Shown here piece after piece: positions 1 to 10,940 of a stretch of 64,000 bases of DNA. Origin of the DNA: Lonicera japonica. Taxonomy: Eukaryota; Streptophyta; Magnoliopsida; Dipsacales; Caprifoliaceae. Position numbers and translations under genes: made by a program. Position 1 is the first letter of the stretch; the number at the start of each line of letters is the position of its first letter. The notes under the pieces are model-generated. The model ran no database searches, was not told where the DNA came from, and saw only the letters and a program-made list of their open reading frames with translations. The stretch lies in NCBI GenBank assembly GCA_021464415.1, contig CM038466.1, forward strand, positions 23,313,017 through 23,377,016, written 5' to 3'.

Positions 1-836
1 TTTTCTTCCCCGCTTATCACTATCTACTGTTCTATCATGAACTACTAGAGCAGATCCTTCACCCTCTGCAAGGGGTTCACGTTCGTCTCTCAATATCACA
101 CATTGTCGAGTCTCTTCTCTTCGTACCTCTGAAAACACTTCTCTGATAGTCGGCAAGGGTATCTTGCCTAAAATACGACCTCAAACTTCGTCTAGATCCT
201 TGTTTAGTCCAGCCAAGAAGACAAACATGCGATCTCGCTTAACCTTCTTCTTGTAACGAGTATTATCATTCGGGTTTTCATACTCTTCGGTTTCAAACAA
301 ATCCAACTCTTGCCATATGGTCATCATGTCATGGTAGTAAGCTGTAACCCGACGATCCCCTTGTTGCATCTTCCACAACTGGTTATTGAGTTCGAACATT
401 TGAGAATAGTTGTCTAGATCAGAGTACGTTTCTTTAACCGCTTTTCAGATATCTCGAGCAGTTGGCAAGAACATGTAAGGTTTACTAAGTCCAGCCTCCA
501 TGGAATTGATCAACCACGAGGTAATCATTGAATTCTCCTCTCGCCACAATTTGAAGCTCGGGTTGTTAACTGGTGGTGGTACCACCTCACCGTTCACATA
601 ACCTAATCGTCTTTTGCCGTCAATAAACAGCCTCATCGATTGAGCCCATTCGAGATAGTTTCTTCCATTAAACTTATGACTGATGTTTGCCACCGGATTA
701 TCATTCACCGAATAAATTAATGCAAACTGCGATATAGGATCTACATTGTTGGACGTAAAAGAACGACTTGTGGTGGACCGACTAGTTGAATCTGTAAAAC
801 CTGGAGCAGTAGCACCCACCATAGCAAGTTTATAGT
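1..836 (-). pseudogene. Copia-R family gag fragment, 5' part, running off the window edge
   Basis: Reading leftwards from an ATG at about 820, the translation gives the capsid-like N-terminus of a Ty1/copia Gag of the Retrotran_gag_3 type, with ISHKFNGRNYLEWAQSMRLF and GKRRLGYVNGEVVPPP. It then continues through QLWKMQQGDRRVTAYYHDMM and FVFLAGLNKDLDEV. The frame is broken by two TGA codons: one near 448 where the context (ARDI-*-KAVKETYSDL) expects Trp, and one at about 180 where the Copia-R copy has Arg. It is the same family as the element at 58953-63752 and keeps a 324-bp gag segment (272-595) that the other copy lacks. No LTR or primer-binding site precedes the gag start; it abuts DUF241 sequence at about 836. 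Family call is firm; whether pol lies beyond the edge is unknown. Confidence 0.85.
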
Positions 837-837
837 T

Positions 838-1174
838 CATATAGAGCCACAAATATCTAAAAGCCTAACAGATCCATCCAAAAGCTCATCGACCCATTTC
901 TTTGATGGTGAGATAGAGCTCCATTTCTTTGATAGTGAGATAGAGCTTGTTTGGTCTGTAGCAAATTAAGAAGTTCATCCAGGGATTTGTACAAGTCTTC
1001 CAATGAAGATAGACTGTTGCAAATTGTCTCTGCAGTTGGGGTGATAGATGCCTCCAATGTTTGTATCTTGTTTATCTGGGATTCGACTCTAAGAGTGGTA
1101 GGATGTGATCTGGAGGGAAAACTTAAAGATCGAATGTGGTAACTACTGTTGGATCTTGAGAAAGAACTAGCCAT
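838..1174 (-). pseudogene. DUF241-A, truncated pseudogene (N-terminal part only)
   Basis: The ATG at 1174 opens a DUF241-type N-terminus (MASSFSRSNSSYHIRSLSFP, then TLRVESQINKIQ and PTAETICNSLSSLEDLYKSL) that is clearly related to the intact copies C-F. About 90 codons in, a roughly 27-bp stretch is tandemly duplicated (catttctttgat...gagatagagct, 897-950), which disrupts the QQALSHHQREKWVDELLD region. The gene sequence stops at about 838, within the DICGSIRDL motif, where copia gag begins. The C-terminal 60% is missing. It shares a three-residue LEA insertion after NKIQ with copies E (WEA) and G (WEA). A TATA-like box (TATAAATAA on the minus strand) is kept at 1255-1263 and the conserved upstream block at 1485-1540. 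It cannot make a complete protein. Confidence 0.9.
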
Positions 1175-1672
1175 TGTTTTTGTTTTTCTTGTTTTGTCTC
1201 TATTAAGATTTGAAAGCTCAAACTTGTGATGGTAACTAACAGCTCCATGCCTCGTTATTTATACATAGAGAAACAGTTTTGAAAGGAGACTACAGAAATC
1301 AGATTGTTAAATAATGTGATTAGCATGTGATGGCAGATTGTGTCTTCCTCTGAATTCGGCCAGCTTGTTAAACATATAGCCAACAAAGCTCTAATTATTG
1401 GGTTACTTCTTTGGTCCCCATGATCACAATCATATGTTAGTGGCCTCCCTTGCTGCCTTAAGTTTAGTATTGTACTATTGGTAATGACTTGTCTCTGCAT
1501 AAGTGGCGTGTCAGAGTTGTCTCATTTCTAGGAAGCTTAAGTCATCAGCAACAATAAAACACGTTATTGATAGGGATCTAAAGATCAAGATCCAGCTCCA
1601 GCTCCAAATCAATATATCTAATACATAGGCAAATAGTTTGAAAAGGAGACAAGAGGAATCATATATTGTTCA

Positions 1673-2056
1673 TGTTGGAATTTGGGTCGGGTCGCCCATG
1701 GCGGGTTGACCCAAACCCTTATAATTAAACTTATTAATATATATATAAATAAAAGGTGGTTAAAAGAACAAAAAAAACAGATTTTAGTAGAAAACTTTTT
1801 TTTGGTTTTTGTAAACTTCCCCCGTTGGTTATCTTTTCTTGGTGTGGATTGAAAGAAAAAAGTGTGACAGGGGAGTTTTTGGTTTTTGGTCTCCTTCTCT
1901 CTACTTGGAATAATAGTAAGAAATATATATTAAAGAGTACATTGGGTTGTGAACAAAAGAGCATCTCCATGTGATTTGTTCTTGGACCAAAGCATCAAGA
2001 CTATTGTGTAACCATCATCAAAAAGGTATGTGATCCTATTTCATTAGTTTTCTACA
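1673..2056 (+). repeat. Copia-1 5' LTR
   Basis: 384 bp, TG...CA ends. It matches 9183-9570 apart from single-base indels in A/T runs and one c/a change. It is followed after one extra base by the tRNA-Met primer-binding site at 2058. Confidence 0.95.
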
Positions 2057-2472
2057 TTGGTATCAGAGCGAGGTTGTTGTCAAAATTGTCAAAATTGCAT
2101 ATATCAACATAAACCCATTAATGGTGAATTTGTTGAACATTCACCAAATTGCATGAATCTAACATATAACAGTAGCCCTTGACAAGTTAGATATTCTACT
2201 GTAATTTCGTGGCCCATCTCCATATGTATTGAGAGAAAAATTGATCACAAATTTGAAAAACGTGACTTTGCGTTGGATTGTGCATTTTCAATATTATGGT
2301 TTTTGCGAATATGTTAATGTAGATTTGTTCTACTCGTCAATACCTTTCCGTTGATATATGGTACGCGAAAAACGGATCAATATTGAGTGAGTTATGATTT
2401 TCAAAAGATTTGAAAGATGAAACTCGCGGTGTTTTTTTTTTTTCAACTGAGAAGATGATGAACAGGGCTGCT

Positions 2473-2539
2473 ACTGTCACAGTCTATGACAGTGACAAGT
2501 TTTAGTGACATATATTGTCACTGTTTTGCGCAGTGACAA
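2473..2539 (+). other. Hairpin pair (GTCACTG/CAGTGAC type) in the Copia-1 leader
   Basis: Two adjacent perfect stems. ACTGTCA (2473-2479) pairs with TGACAGT (2487-2493). TTGTCACTG (2515-2523) pairs with CAGTGACAA (2531-2539) across a 7-nt loop, ttttgcg. The second stem recurs with the same arms in the leader of the unrelated Copia-3 (52372-52396). The role is unknown; an RNA structure in the genomic transcript is one inference. Confidence 0.75.
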
Positions 2540-2710
2540 ATGTTCTGCCTTATAAAAAAAAAAAAAAAAAATAAAATAAAATAAATTGAATTTAAAGCAA
2601 GATTTTTTTTTTCTTTTTTTGTAAATGGCTGCTTCTGAATTACTTCTGCTGTTAGTTATTGATATATGCACATGTATATTAACTTATACATATATATAAT
2701 TATTTACTTT

Positions 2711-2852
2711 GTATATATAATGTTGATATATGTGGAAATATTTTTTTTGATGTTTCTCAAGAGAATGTTTTGATGTGTAATGGTATATATAATGTTGATA
2801 TATGTGGCAATATGTTTTTTGATGTTTCTCAAGAGAATGTTTTGATGTGTAA
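2711..2852 (+). repeat. Tandem duplication of about 71 bp in the Copia-1 leader
   Basis: Two head-to-tail copies, 2711-2782 and 2783-2852, each starting gtatatataatgttgatata and containing gatgtttctcaagagaatg. They differ by a few bases and by T-run length. Confidence 0.9.
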
Positions 2853-3013
2853 TAATATTTGTTGCTACCAATATTATACCATTTTATGGCAATTTAATTA
2901 TTGACCGTAGAATTATATTTTATGTCATGATATTTGTTTATGTTTATTATATATATTGAATTGGCTTGAGTTTACTTTTTCCCATTAATATTCCTTATTT
3001 TTTTTAAGGGAAT

Positions 3014-3247
3014 ATGTCTCGGTTGACAAGAATAAAAAGACTCAAAACCTATAGGGATGTTAACAAGACTAGATTTATTCGTGGTAAAACACAAATGAGA
3101 ATCACTCCTATAGCGACAAGGACTCAAACTCAAAGAGACAGGCTTATAGAACTGGAAAACACTCTTGCCAATTATAGAAAGCATCCAGATCATGACTCAT
3201 TAAACTCAATTGTAAACGACATGCTTCAAGTGATAATCCACAAATGA
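3014..3247 (+). CDS. Small ORF in the Copia-1 leader, unknown product
   Basis: A 77-residue, basic ORF (MSRLTRIKRLKTYRDVNKTR at the N-terminus, then a helical-looking RDRLIELENTLANYRK) lies between the 5' LTR and gag, where copia elements usually have no coding sequence. Just beyond, another stop-free stretch in a different frame (3276-3425) reads like protein (LCNTLPDPLKEKIKDFWFEK), and 3485-3605 has further coding-like segments interrupted by stops. I do not recognise the family. It could be a decayed host gene fragment picked up by the element, an ancestral extra ORF, or chance. Confidence 0.35.
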   Translation: MSRLTRIKRLKTYRDVNKTRFIRGKTQMRITPIATRTQTQRDRLIELENTLANYRKHPDHDSLNSIVNDMLQVIIHK

Positions 3248-4010
3248 AGTAATGAATGAAATAACGGGTAACTGAGAAAAGTATGAAGCTTTATGCAATA
3301 CTTTGCCTGACCCTCTAAAAGAAAAAATTAAGGATTTTTGGTTTGAGAAACCAAATGAATCTAAGGCTCAACACAATGACTTCGTGGATATGTTAAACAG
3401 GAAAACGGTAAATATGAGACTTTGATTTACCTATTTTTAGAGAAATACACATGGAAGAATTTGAACAAGTCTTCCACTCTTGTGTTAAGCCCCAATCTCA
3501 AGAATCCTAAAGCACCGGCTCTCCTTTTTCCTTGGATAAAGGATATGGTTCCCACTATTATGGATAGGGAGAAAGTGGAAGTGTCTATTCCTAGGAAGAT
3601 CATATACAAATAATGCTTAATTCTCATTTAAGTTTATCCTATTTACATTACATCAGTACTACTTATTAGTTTTTATATGTTGTAATGAATTGTTAATTTT
3701 TTTTTTTTTTTTTGTTATGACTCATTGCATAATTAGTTTTCTTTCATTATTATAATTTTGGGCATTCTAAGATTGGTAGGATTCCAGTGAATTCTCATCT
3801 AAGAATTATGGTACAATTTAAAATTTAAGTTAAAGGAAATTTGAAATTTGAATTTTGATGATGATTGGGAACATAGTGAACTTTTGATTCAAATTTTTAT
3901 GACAAATTTCTAATGACGTTAATCTCTAAATTGTGACTAAAAGATGATGTGTATAATGTTTTCTTAGACTGATGTTGTATTTTGTTTTTCAAAAAGATTC
4001 GTGACTGACT

Positions 4011-4376
4011 ATGGCTAGTAAGAACATAATAGCTGAACTAAATAAGGGCGAGAAGCTCAATGGTGACAATTACAATATTTGGCATCTGAAAATGCATTAT
4101 GTCCTTGAGGAGCAAGAAGTATTAGAGGCCATCAATTTTGTGATGGATGCGCCTATGGCTGATGAGGAAAGTACCAATCTCGCGCAATACAGGCGTGACA
4201 TGGCTACTTATACTGCTTGGAAGAAAAAAGATTCCACTGCAAGAGGAATCCTAATCAGTTCCATGAGCGATGACCTTGTGGTTGAATATCAGCAGTATCC
4301 CAATGCAAATACCATGTGGGTTGCTCTTCAGAGAAGAAGTTTGGAGGAACTACTGTATCTAAACTCAGGCATCTAA
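4011..4376 (+). pseudogene. Copia-1 gag, N-terminal segment (frameshifted)
   Basis: The ATG at 4011 starts a Gag of the copia UBN2 type: ELNKGEKLNGDNYNIWHLKM, then AWKKKDSTARGILISSMSDD. The frame fails at about 4325-4335. The ANTMWVAL context should lead into EKFGGTTVSKLRHL, but an extra base within the gagaagaag run shifts it, and the ORF ends at 4376. The downstream frame resumes in the next entry. The product would be a truncated capsid protein. Confidence 0.9.
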
Positions 4377-6262
4377 CAATCAAGTTCGACACTTACAAGA
4401 AGGTCTCTAACAAATCAATGAAACAGCATTTGAGGGAAATCTCGAACATGATAACAGACTTGAAATCAACAGGTCACAACCTCACTGATGAACAACAAGT
4501 TCAAGCTGTTATCCGGTCCCTGCCTGCACATTGGGAGCACATGAAGGTAAACATGACTCACAATGAGAACATCAAGACCTTTGCTGACATTGCGCGTCAT
4601 TTGGAACTTGAGGATGAGCGCCTTGAGGCAGCTAAACCCAATGCTCAAGCTTATATAGCTGAGTCCAGTTCCAAGCAAGTTTTTGGGAACAAGCGCAAAA
4701 GGTCTAACTATAACAACAAGGGCAAGGGTAAGATGTATGAGAATGGTCCGGGACCAAAAAGAGGAAACAAGAGGCAAAAGCGCAAAAGAGGAAAGCGCGG
4801 TAAAAAGGTTGATAAGACACAAGTGACTTGTTATAATTGTGGTAACAAGGGTCATTATGCTCGTGAGTGCACTGAGCCTAAGAAGGTAATGTCTTATTTT
4901 TCTTCCTTAAATGGAAACCTTGTTTCTGAAATTTTTGTTTCTAGTACTGTTTTACTTACTGAATCTCATCCAATGTGGACTGTAGACTCAGGAGCCACAA
5001 ACCACGTAACTAGAGACAGAAATGAGTTTGTGGAATTTCGTCGAATTCCCTGTGGCACGAAATGGATTTATGTAGGCAATAATGCAAGGGCAGAAGTGAA
5101 AGGAATTGGCACGTGCATATTAGATTTGCGAGAGGGCCGGATCCTATACTTACATGATGTCCTTTATGCTCCAGATATTCGACGAAATTTAGTCTCTGTT
5201 ATTGCTCTTCTAAAACTTGGATATGTTTTGAATTTTCATAATAATTGTGTTAGGATTTCTAATGGTACTACGTACTATGGTTGTGGTTTTGTTGTGGATG
5301 GTTTTATGGTGCTGAACACTAACTACGTTTATAATAATCGTAATGTTTGTTTTTCCTTATTTACTGAATCCAGTAATCATAATTTAGATGCCTGTTTGTG
5401 GCATGCTAGATTGGGACATATTGGGCAAGATAGAATGAATCGACTGGCTCGTGATGGTTTTTTAGGTTCAAATGTAAAATTTGAATTGCTTACTTGTGAA
5501 TTTTGCCTTCAAGGCAAAGCTATTAGGAAACCTTTTGGAAAGGGAACACGAGCCGACTTCCCTTTACAACTTATACATTCTGACATTTGTGGACCAATGA
5601 ATGTAAGAGCAAGACATGGAGCCTCATATTTTATCACATTTATAGATGACTTTACCCGATATGGTCATGTTTATTTGATTTCCCATAAATCTGAAGCATT
5701 AGATTGCTTTAAAAGATATTTAAATGAGGTTGAGAATCAATTAGACAAGAAAGTGAAAGCTTTAAGGACCGATCGAGGTAGAGAGTATTTATCTGACCAA
5801 TTCAAAGACTTGTGTCATGAAAAGGGTATTATGAGGCAACTAACTATTCCAAGAACTCCGCAACAAAATGGTGTTGCTGAGCGAAGGAATAGAACTTTGC
5901 TAGAAATGGTTAGGTCCATGATGGCTCAAGCTAATCTCCCAGTGCAATATTGGGGTGATGCTCTATTGACGGCTGCCTACGTACTTAATCGTGTACCTTC
6001 AAAATCAGTTTCCTCAACACCTTATGAGCTATGGACAAATAGAAAACCTAATTTGAATGAGTTGCATCCATGGGGATCCGCAGCTTACATTCTTGATACT
6101 TCTCACAAATTTGGCAAATTAGGGCCAAGAGGGAAGAAATGTATCTTTATAAGATACTCTGAAAGCTCAAAAGGTTATGTGTTTATTGGTGAGGATTCTG
6201 CTGGAAGGATTATAGAAATTGAGTCCCGAGATGTCACTTTTCTTGAAGATCATTTTTCCTAA
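4316..6262 (+). pseudogene. Copia-1 gag C-terminus, protease and integrase
   Basis: Continues Gag in the shifted frame (KFGGTTVSKLRHLTIKF, then RSLPAHWEHMKVNM). A lysine-rich stretch follows and then an intact CCHC zinc knuckle (CYNCGNKGHYAREC, about residues 170-185). The aspartic protease active site WTVDSGATNHVT, the GAG_pre-integrase motif LWHARLGHIG and an rve integrase core (HSDICGP, then FIDDFTRYGHVYL, then TPQQNGVAERRNRTLLEMVR) follow in order. Integrase is followed by the usual SSTPYELWTNRKP region. The ORF ends at 6262 by a one-base shift in a T run (catttttccta) before the RT segment. Apart from the frameshifts, all visible active-site motifs are conserved. Confidence 0.92.
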
Positions 6263-6416
6263 AAAGGAAAATGTAGATAAGGACTATCCATCTATATGAG
6301 ATGGGAGAAGACAAAGAAGTTGGTACTAGTCAACCAAGTTTTGACCATCAAGAAGTAGTACCTAACTCTATTCTCGACAGTGGGAGCACACCAGAGGTTG
6401 CTTCAACCAATCTCAA

Positions 6417-7085
6417 ATGAGTGGGAGAGTTGAGGATGAATCCGAATCAATTTCGATTGGTGAAGATAATAATCCTCAATTACGAAGGAGTATGCGTTCT
6501 AAGATCCCTAAAAGACGTTTTTCAATAGAAAATGAAGCATATATCGTTACTCCCTATGATGATGAAGAACCTAAAAATGTGCAAGAGGCATTTGAATGTC
6601 CTGATAAAGAAAAGTGGAAAGTTGCATTGGAAGAAGAAATGGAATCTATGAGAGTCAATCAAGTTTGGAACTTAGTCGACTTACCGCCAGGACGTAAAGC
6701 TATTGGAAACAAATGGATTCTTAAAATAAAGCGTAAGGCGGATGGTTCTATTGATAGATACAAAGCTCGCCTAGTGGCAAAAGGTTATACCCAACAAGAA
6801 GGTATAGACTATGAGGAAACTTTCTCACCTGTTGTGAGATTTTCCTCTATTCGCCTAATACTTGCTATTGTTGCACATTTAGATTTAGAATTGCATCAGA
6901 TGGATGTGAAAACAGCTTTTCTCAATGGAGAGCTAGATGAAGAAATCTACATGGTACAACCTGTAGGTTTTATTGCTAAAGGCCATGAACACAAAGTTTG
7001 CAAGCTCAAAAGATCTATATATGGCCTAAAGCAATCATCTAGACAGTGGTATCCTCAGATTTCACAAGGCCATTTTGACCTATGA
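6417..7085 (+). pseudogene. Copia-1 reverse transcriptase, N-terminal segment
   Basis: RVT_2 domain beginning: EEMESMRVNQVWNLVDLPPG, GNKWILKIKRKADGSIDRYK, ARLVAKGYTQQEGIDYEETF, LHQMDVKTAFLNGELDEEIY, SIYGLKQSSRQWY. The Asp in QMDVKTAFL is the first RT catalytic residue. The frame is lost at about 7050-7070, where SRQWY should continue into a conserved phenylalanine/histidine motif, and the ORF closes at 7085. Confidence 0.92.
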
Positions 7086-7476
7086 ATTTAAGATGATTGA
7101 TGAGGACCATTGTGTTTATGTTAAAAGGTCAAATGACAAATTTGCAATTCTATCTCTTTATGTTGATGACATTTTGATAGCTGGGAATGACAAAGAGTAT
7201 GTAATGGATATCAAAAGATGGTTATCCACACATTTTGACATGAAAGATATGGGTGAGGCTGACTACATACTGGGAGTCAAAATTAAAAGAGATCGTACAA
7301 AGAAACTTTTGGCATTGTCACAACAGAGTTACATCCAAAAGATTTTAGAACGTTTCCGTATGGATAGTTGCAAGCCTGTAGATATTCCTGTGTCGAAGGG
7401 TGAGGCTTTGAGTCTTAATATGTGTCCTAAAAATCCACAAGAATCAAAAGGAAATGTCCACTGTACCATATGCTAG
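7075..7476 (+). pseudogene. Copia-1 reverse transcriptase, central segment
   Basis: Carries the RT active site (LSLYVDDILIAGND) and the region after it (HFDMKDMGEADYILGVKIKR, LSQQSYIQKILERFRMDSCK). It overlaps the preceding segment in another frame and ends in a premature stop where the frame should run into STVPYASAVGSLMYAM, which is found in the next frame. Confidence 0.92.
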
Positions 7477-8140
7477 TGCTGTCGGAAGTCTTATGTATGC
7501 TATGATGTGTACTACTCGGCCAGATATATGTTTTGATGTTGGGCTAGTTAGTCGGTATCAATCGAATCCTGGAACGAGAGCATTGGAAAGCTGTAAAAAA
7601 AGAATCTTGAGATATCTCAAAGGCACTTTGGATTATTGTTTGTGTTATCAAGGGTCAGAATTGCGTCTAATTGGATATTCAGTCGCCGATTGGGGAGGAG
7701 ACCTAGATCAACGAAAGTCAACCTCCGGTTATGTTTTCTTGCTAAATAAAGGTGCAATTTCTTGGAGTAGTAAGAAACAAACAAGCATAGCTTTGTCAAC
7801 TATGGAGGCTGAATTCATTGCATGTTCAGCCGCTGTGCAAGAAGCTGTTTGGTTTAGGAGATTTTTTGGAAATTTGGGTTTTCAAAATGGCTGTGAAGGA
7901 GCAATTACAGTCTACTGTGATAATCAAGCAGCAATTGCTTTCACTAAAGATCCTAAATATCATAGTAGGACCAAACACATTGATACCAAGTACAACTACG
8001 TCAGAGACATTGTTACCAAACGAGAGGTAACCGTACAATATATTTCTACGCATCAAATGGTGGCTGATCCCCTTACTAAACCAATAGCAAGAGATGTTTT
8101 TCTTGCACATGTGAATTCTCTTGGATTGCGTAGAATTTAG
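7454..8140 (+). pseudogene. Copia-1 RT C-terminus and RNase H
   Basis: Starts with the conserved STVPYASAVGSLMYAM and RPDICFDVG, then the RNase H domain: WGGDLDQRKSTSGYVFLLN, WSSKKQTSIALSTMEAEFIA, TVYCDNQAAIAFTKDPKYHS, RTKHIDTKYNYVRD, ending MVADPLTKPIARDVFLAHV. The first RNase H acid is in a variant SVADWGG context; the other motifs look normal. It ends at the natural pol stop. Confidence 0.92.
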
Positions 8141-9182
8141 ATAATCTGTTGTCAAACATTGTTGAGTTTATATTATATTAGTTTGAATAAATACCAACAA
8201 TTATTATATTTTATGACTTATACACATCACATATTGTTTAAATTAAAAACTCAACAAAAGAATGTTACACGGGTTTAGATTGACTCACTCACACGAGTAA
8301 TCACCTCTTGCGCTAGATTAGTGAGAAGAGATGAGACATTATGTTAGGTATGTCGCCTCAAAAGAAAATGAGATGAGGTTGTATTTACAATCACAACCGA
8401 TTTGGACTGCCCACATCCAAATAACCCGTGAAAGCCAGATGTATATTCTCTATTTTTTAACCTGCTAAGAGAGAAAACTTAGAGAATCCGAGTTAGGCGC
8501 TAAGTAGCGACTGAACTTAAGTCTGTGCAGTATTTTATAGTTCAAATAAAATATATAACTGTAGCACGTGATTCATACCATGTGTGCTTATTCGACCAAA
8601 AAGGTAGTGGAAAATGAATCCCTGTTTTTCCACTGTGTGAGATCTTGAGGATGACCATTCATTCCCCATATATGTACCCTTATACTTTTTGCTGCCATTT
8701 GCATTTTATGGTTGGTGTTTAGCTATCTTAGCATGTTACCTATGGTTATGGATTATTCGGCCTATGGAATATGTCTAGAAAAGCAGCTAAGTATGAATTG
8801 CAAATTGCGAGTAGAAAGAAAGATTTTGTCCGGTGTGTCCATTGGCCGGCCAATCTTGTCACTTATTAGAAGTATGACTTGATTATGGATACACGATATT
8901 AACATGTACTAAACATGCTCTTTGAGGGATTAGAGATGTTACAGTTTTTTTTTTTTTTTTTGGGACAAATCTAGGGTACTGCGAGAATAATTAATTAGCT
9001 ATCATTTTTTTTTTAGGGTAGAAGCTTCTATGATATTCCTAACAGATTCATAGTTATAAGCTCCCAAAATGCAGGTTTGCTCGCGAGGTCGCACGACCCA
9101 TTTACTTGTATGAAAGTATATATATATATTTTTACTGAAAATCTCGCAATGGGGTCTTACCCGTCATGTGCGAGTGGGGAGA
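8141..9182 (+). other. Copia-1 3' untranslated region
   Basis: About 1 kb of noncoding element sequence between pol and the 3' LTR, with T runs at 8945-8961 and 9007-9014. It ends in the purine-rich stretch tgcgagtggggaga, the presumed plus-strand primer. No ORF or captured gene is recognised. Confidence 0.75.
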
Positions 9183-9570
9183 TGTTGGAATTTTGGGTCG
9201 GGTCGCCCATGGCGGGTTGACCCAAACCCTTATAATTAAAACTTATTAATATATATATAAATAAAAGGTGGTTAAAAGAAAAAAAAAAAACAGATTTTAG
9301 TAGAAAACTTATTTTTTGGTTTTTGTAAACTTCCCCCGTTGGTTATCTTTTCTTGGTGTGGATTGAAAGAAAAAAGTGTGACAGGGGAGTTTTTGGTTTT
9401 TGGTCTCCTTCTCTCTACTTGGAATAATAGTAAGAAATATATATTAAAGAGTACATTGGGTTGTGAACAAAAGAGCATCTCCATGTGATTTGTTCTTGGA
9501 CCAAAGCATCAAGACTATTGTGTAACCATCATCAAAAAGGTATGTGATCCTATTTCATTAGTTTTCTACA
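9183..9570 (+). repeat. Copia-1 3' LTR
   Basis: 388 bp, near-identical partner of 1673-2056, followed directly by the TSD gttca. Confidence 0.95.
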
Positions 9571-9756
9571 GTTCATAACAATGCAATACACTTGATTTAA
9601 AGCATACTCTGGTACTCTACCAGAAATCAGAGATCTTTCAAATATTTAATCTTTCAAAGAAGCTGAAATTTCAAATTCAGTTGCTTTATCTCGTTGTTAT
9701 TAGTTACTTACAAGTTGAAGATGGATATGTGGTGAGTTAAGACAAATAGTGAAAGT

Positions 9757-9784
9757 GTGATATATATATATATATATATATATT
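9757..9784. repeat. (AT)n microsatellite
   Basis: Run of alternating ta just left of the conserved module at 9797. Similar AT runs occur at 10194-10219, 46667-46692, 46794-46820 and 51703-51725. Confidence 0.9.
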
Positions 9785-9796
9785 TATTTATGTATT

Positions 9797-9855
9797 TGTA
9801 CACGGGTGGCCTAGTCACAATGTTCCCCATAGGGACTGCGGCCAGCCAATATAGA
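9797..9855. repeat. Conserved noncoding module, copy 3' of DUF241-B
   Basis: Reads gtacacgggtggcctagtca, then caatgttccccat and gccagccaatata. It lies about 540 bp beyond the 3' end of DUF241-B. The core shared by all copies is GGGTGGCC...CACAATGTTCCCC...GCCAGCCAATATA. Confidence 0.8.
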
Positions 9856-10398
9856 AAGAATCATTTAAGTGCATGATTAAATTATAAGGACATTCAGGTA
9901 ATTAATGTTTATTATACTTGATTTGTGAGTTCTTGTGCAGTATTGACCTTAATTCATATAGAATGTTATCGTTGCTTGTATTGAATTGAAAAACATTTAC
10001 AAAAATTAATAAAAATATATATTAGTGTAGCTAAAACTACGGTCAACATAGAACAAGAGATCTTACATCAAAAGTTAAATAAATTGCCAAACATTTGTTT
10101 TCAAGCCACTAGTGCTTTTACATTGGTTGATGGAAAGATGACAAGGATGGATTTAGCGTATTTTATAGATCAAATAAACATATACACAGCAAGATATATA
10201 TATATATATATATATATATGGATAGAGAGAGAGGGGTAGAGAGAGAGAGAGGAAACAGTGAATATATGATCAAAATTGGTATTGTATTTCTTGTTTAACT
10301 ACAAAATTCAGATCATGTACAAAGTTTCAAAACCCTTGGAATATCCTTTAATATTTGGAGGCCAATGAAGGGTTTAAGGGATACAATATCTATTGACA

Positions 10399-10940
10399 TC
10401 ACATTAGTAGGAGGAGATGGTGTTTTGGAGAGAGGCTCTTTGTTCTAACCATTTTCCTAAACACGCCTTCCAAACCATTCTCAATGCCCTCAATGATACC
10501 CTCCATGCCTTCAAGATTTTCAAGCTGGTTTTTGCATTCTACTACTTCACCCTTGTTCATCAACTTTAAAACCAGTGACCATTTACTTGGCTTTGGCTTT
10601 GAGACTGGTACAGACACAAATAACAAGATGGATTGGAAGATATAAATCCCCACTGCTCTAATTTCTCTTACTACTTTGATCTTTGCCGACACATTGTGAT
10701 CTAGATCTAAGAGTGCCGTGCATGCAGTTTTCTGGTTTTCCATTTGTTTGAGAGATGAACTTAATTTTTTGGCATCCTTCTTCATTTTTTTTGGAAGGAA
10801 GTGTATTTGGTGATGCTGCTTTCCATGCTTAAATCTCCCTTTCTCATGCGTATAGCTGATTGAAGATCTCTTACATATTCCTTTATTTGTGACACTATCC
10901 CTTAGAGACCCACAAATAGTAGGATTGTTTCCACATTGAA
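10399..10940 (-). pseudogene. DUF241-B, C-terminal half (main part)
   Basis: Matches the C-terminal part of the intact copies: MKKDAKKLSSSLKQMENQ, SILLFVSVPVSKPKPSKWSL, EGIENGLEGVFRKMVRT. The final residues are shifted (KSLSPKHHLLLLM instead of RASLLNTIS). Upstream of the MKKDAK Met the homology continues to about 10916 (the cccacaaata of the DICGS region). About 280 bp encoding the N-terminal half is then missing and replaced by a 15-20 bp stretch, gtaggattgtttcca, that matches the inside of the neighbouring LTR. The remaining start of the gene lies beyond Copia-2. Confidence 0.9.

Larger units (their letters stand above)
1673..9570 (+). mobile_element. Copia-1: full-length Ty1/copia LTR retrotransposon
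   Basis: A 7.9-kb element bounded by 5-bp direct repeats gttca (1668-1672 and 9571-9575). The LTRs are 1673-2056 and 9183-9570, both starting TGTTGGAATTT and ending TTTTCTACA. I count about four differences between them, mostly in homopolymers, so the insertion is young. The primer-binding site follows the 5' LTR (ttggtatcagagcg, initiator tRNA-Met type). A purine tract (gagtggggaga) precedes the 3' LTR. The domain order gag, protease, integrase, RT, RNase H is the Pseudoviridae (copia) order. The coding region is broken by several frameshifts. The 2-kb leader and 1-kb 3' untranslated region are unusually long. It is inserted upstream of DUF241-A. Confidence 0.95.
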
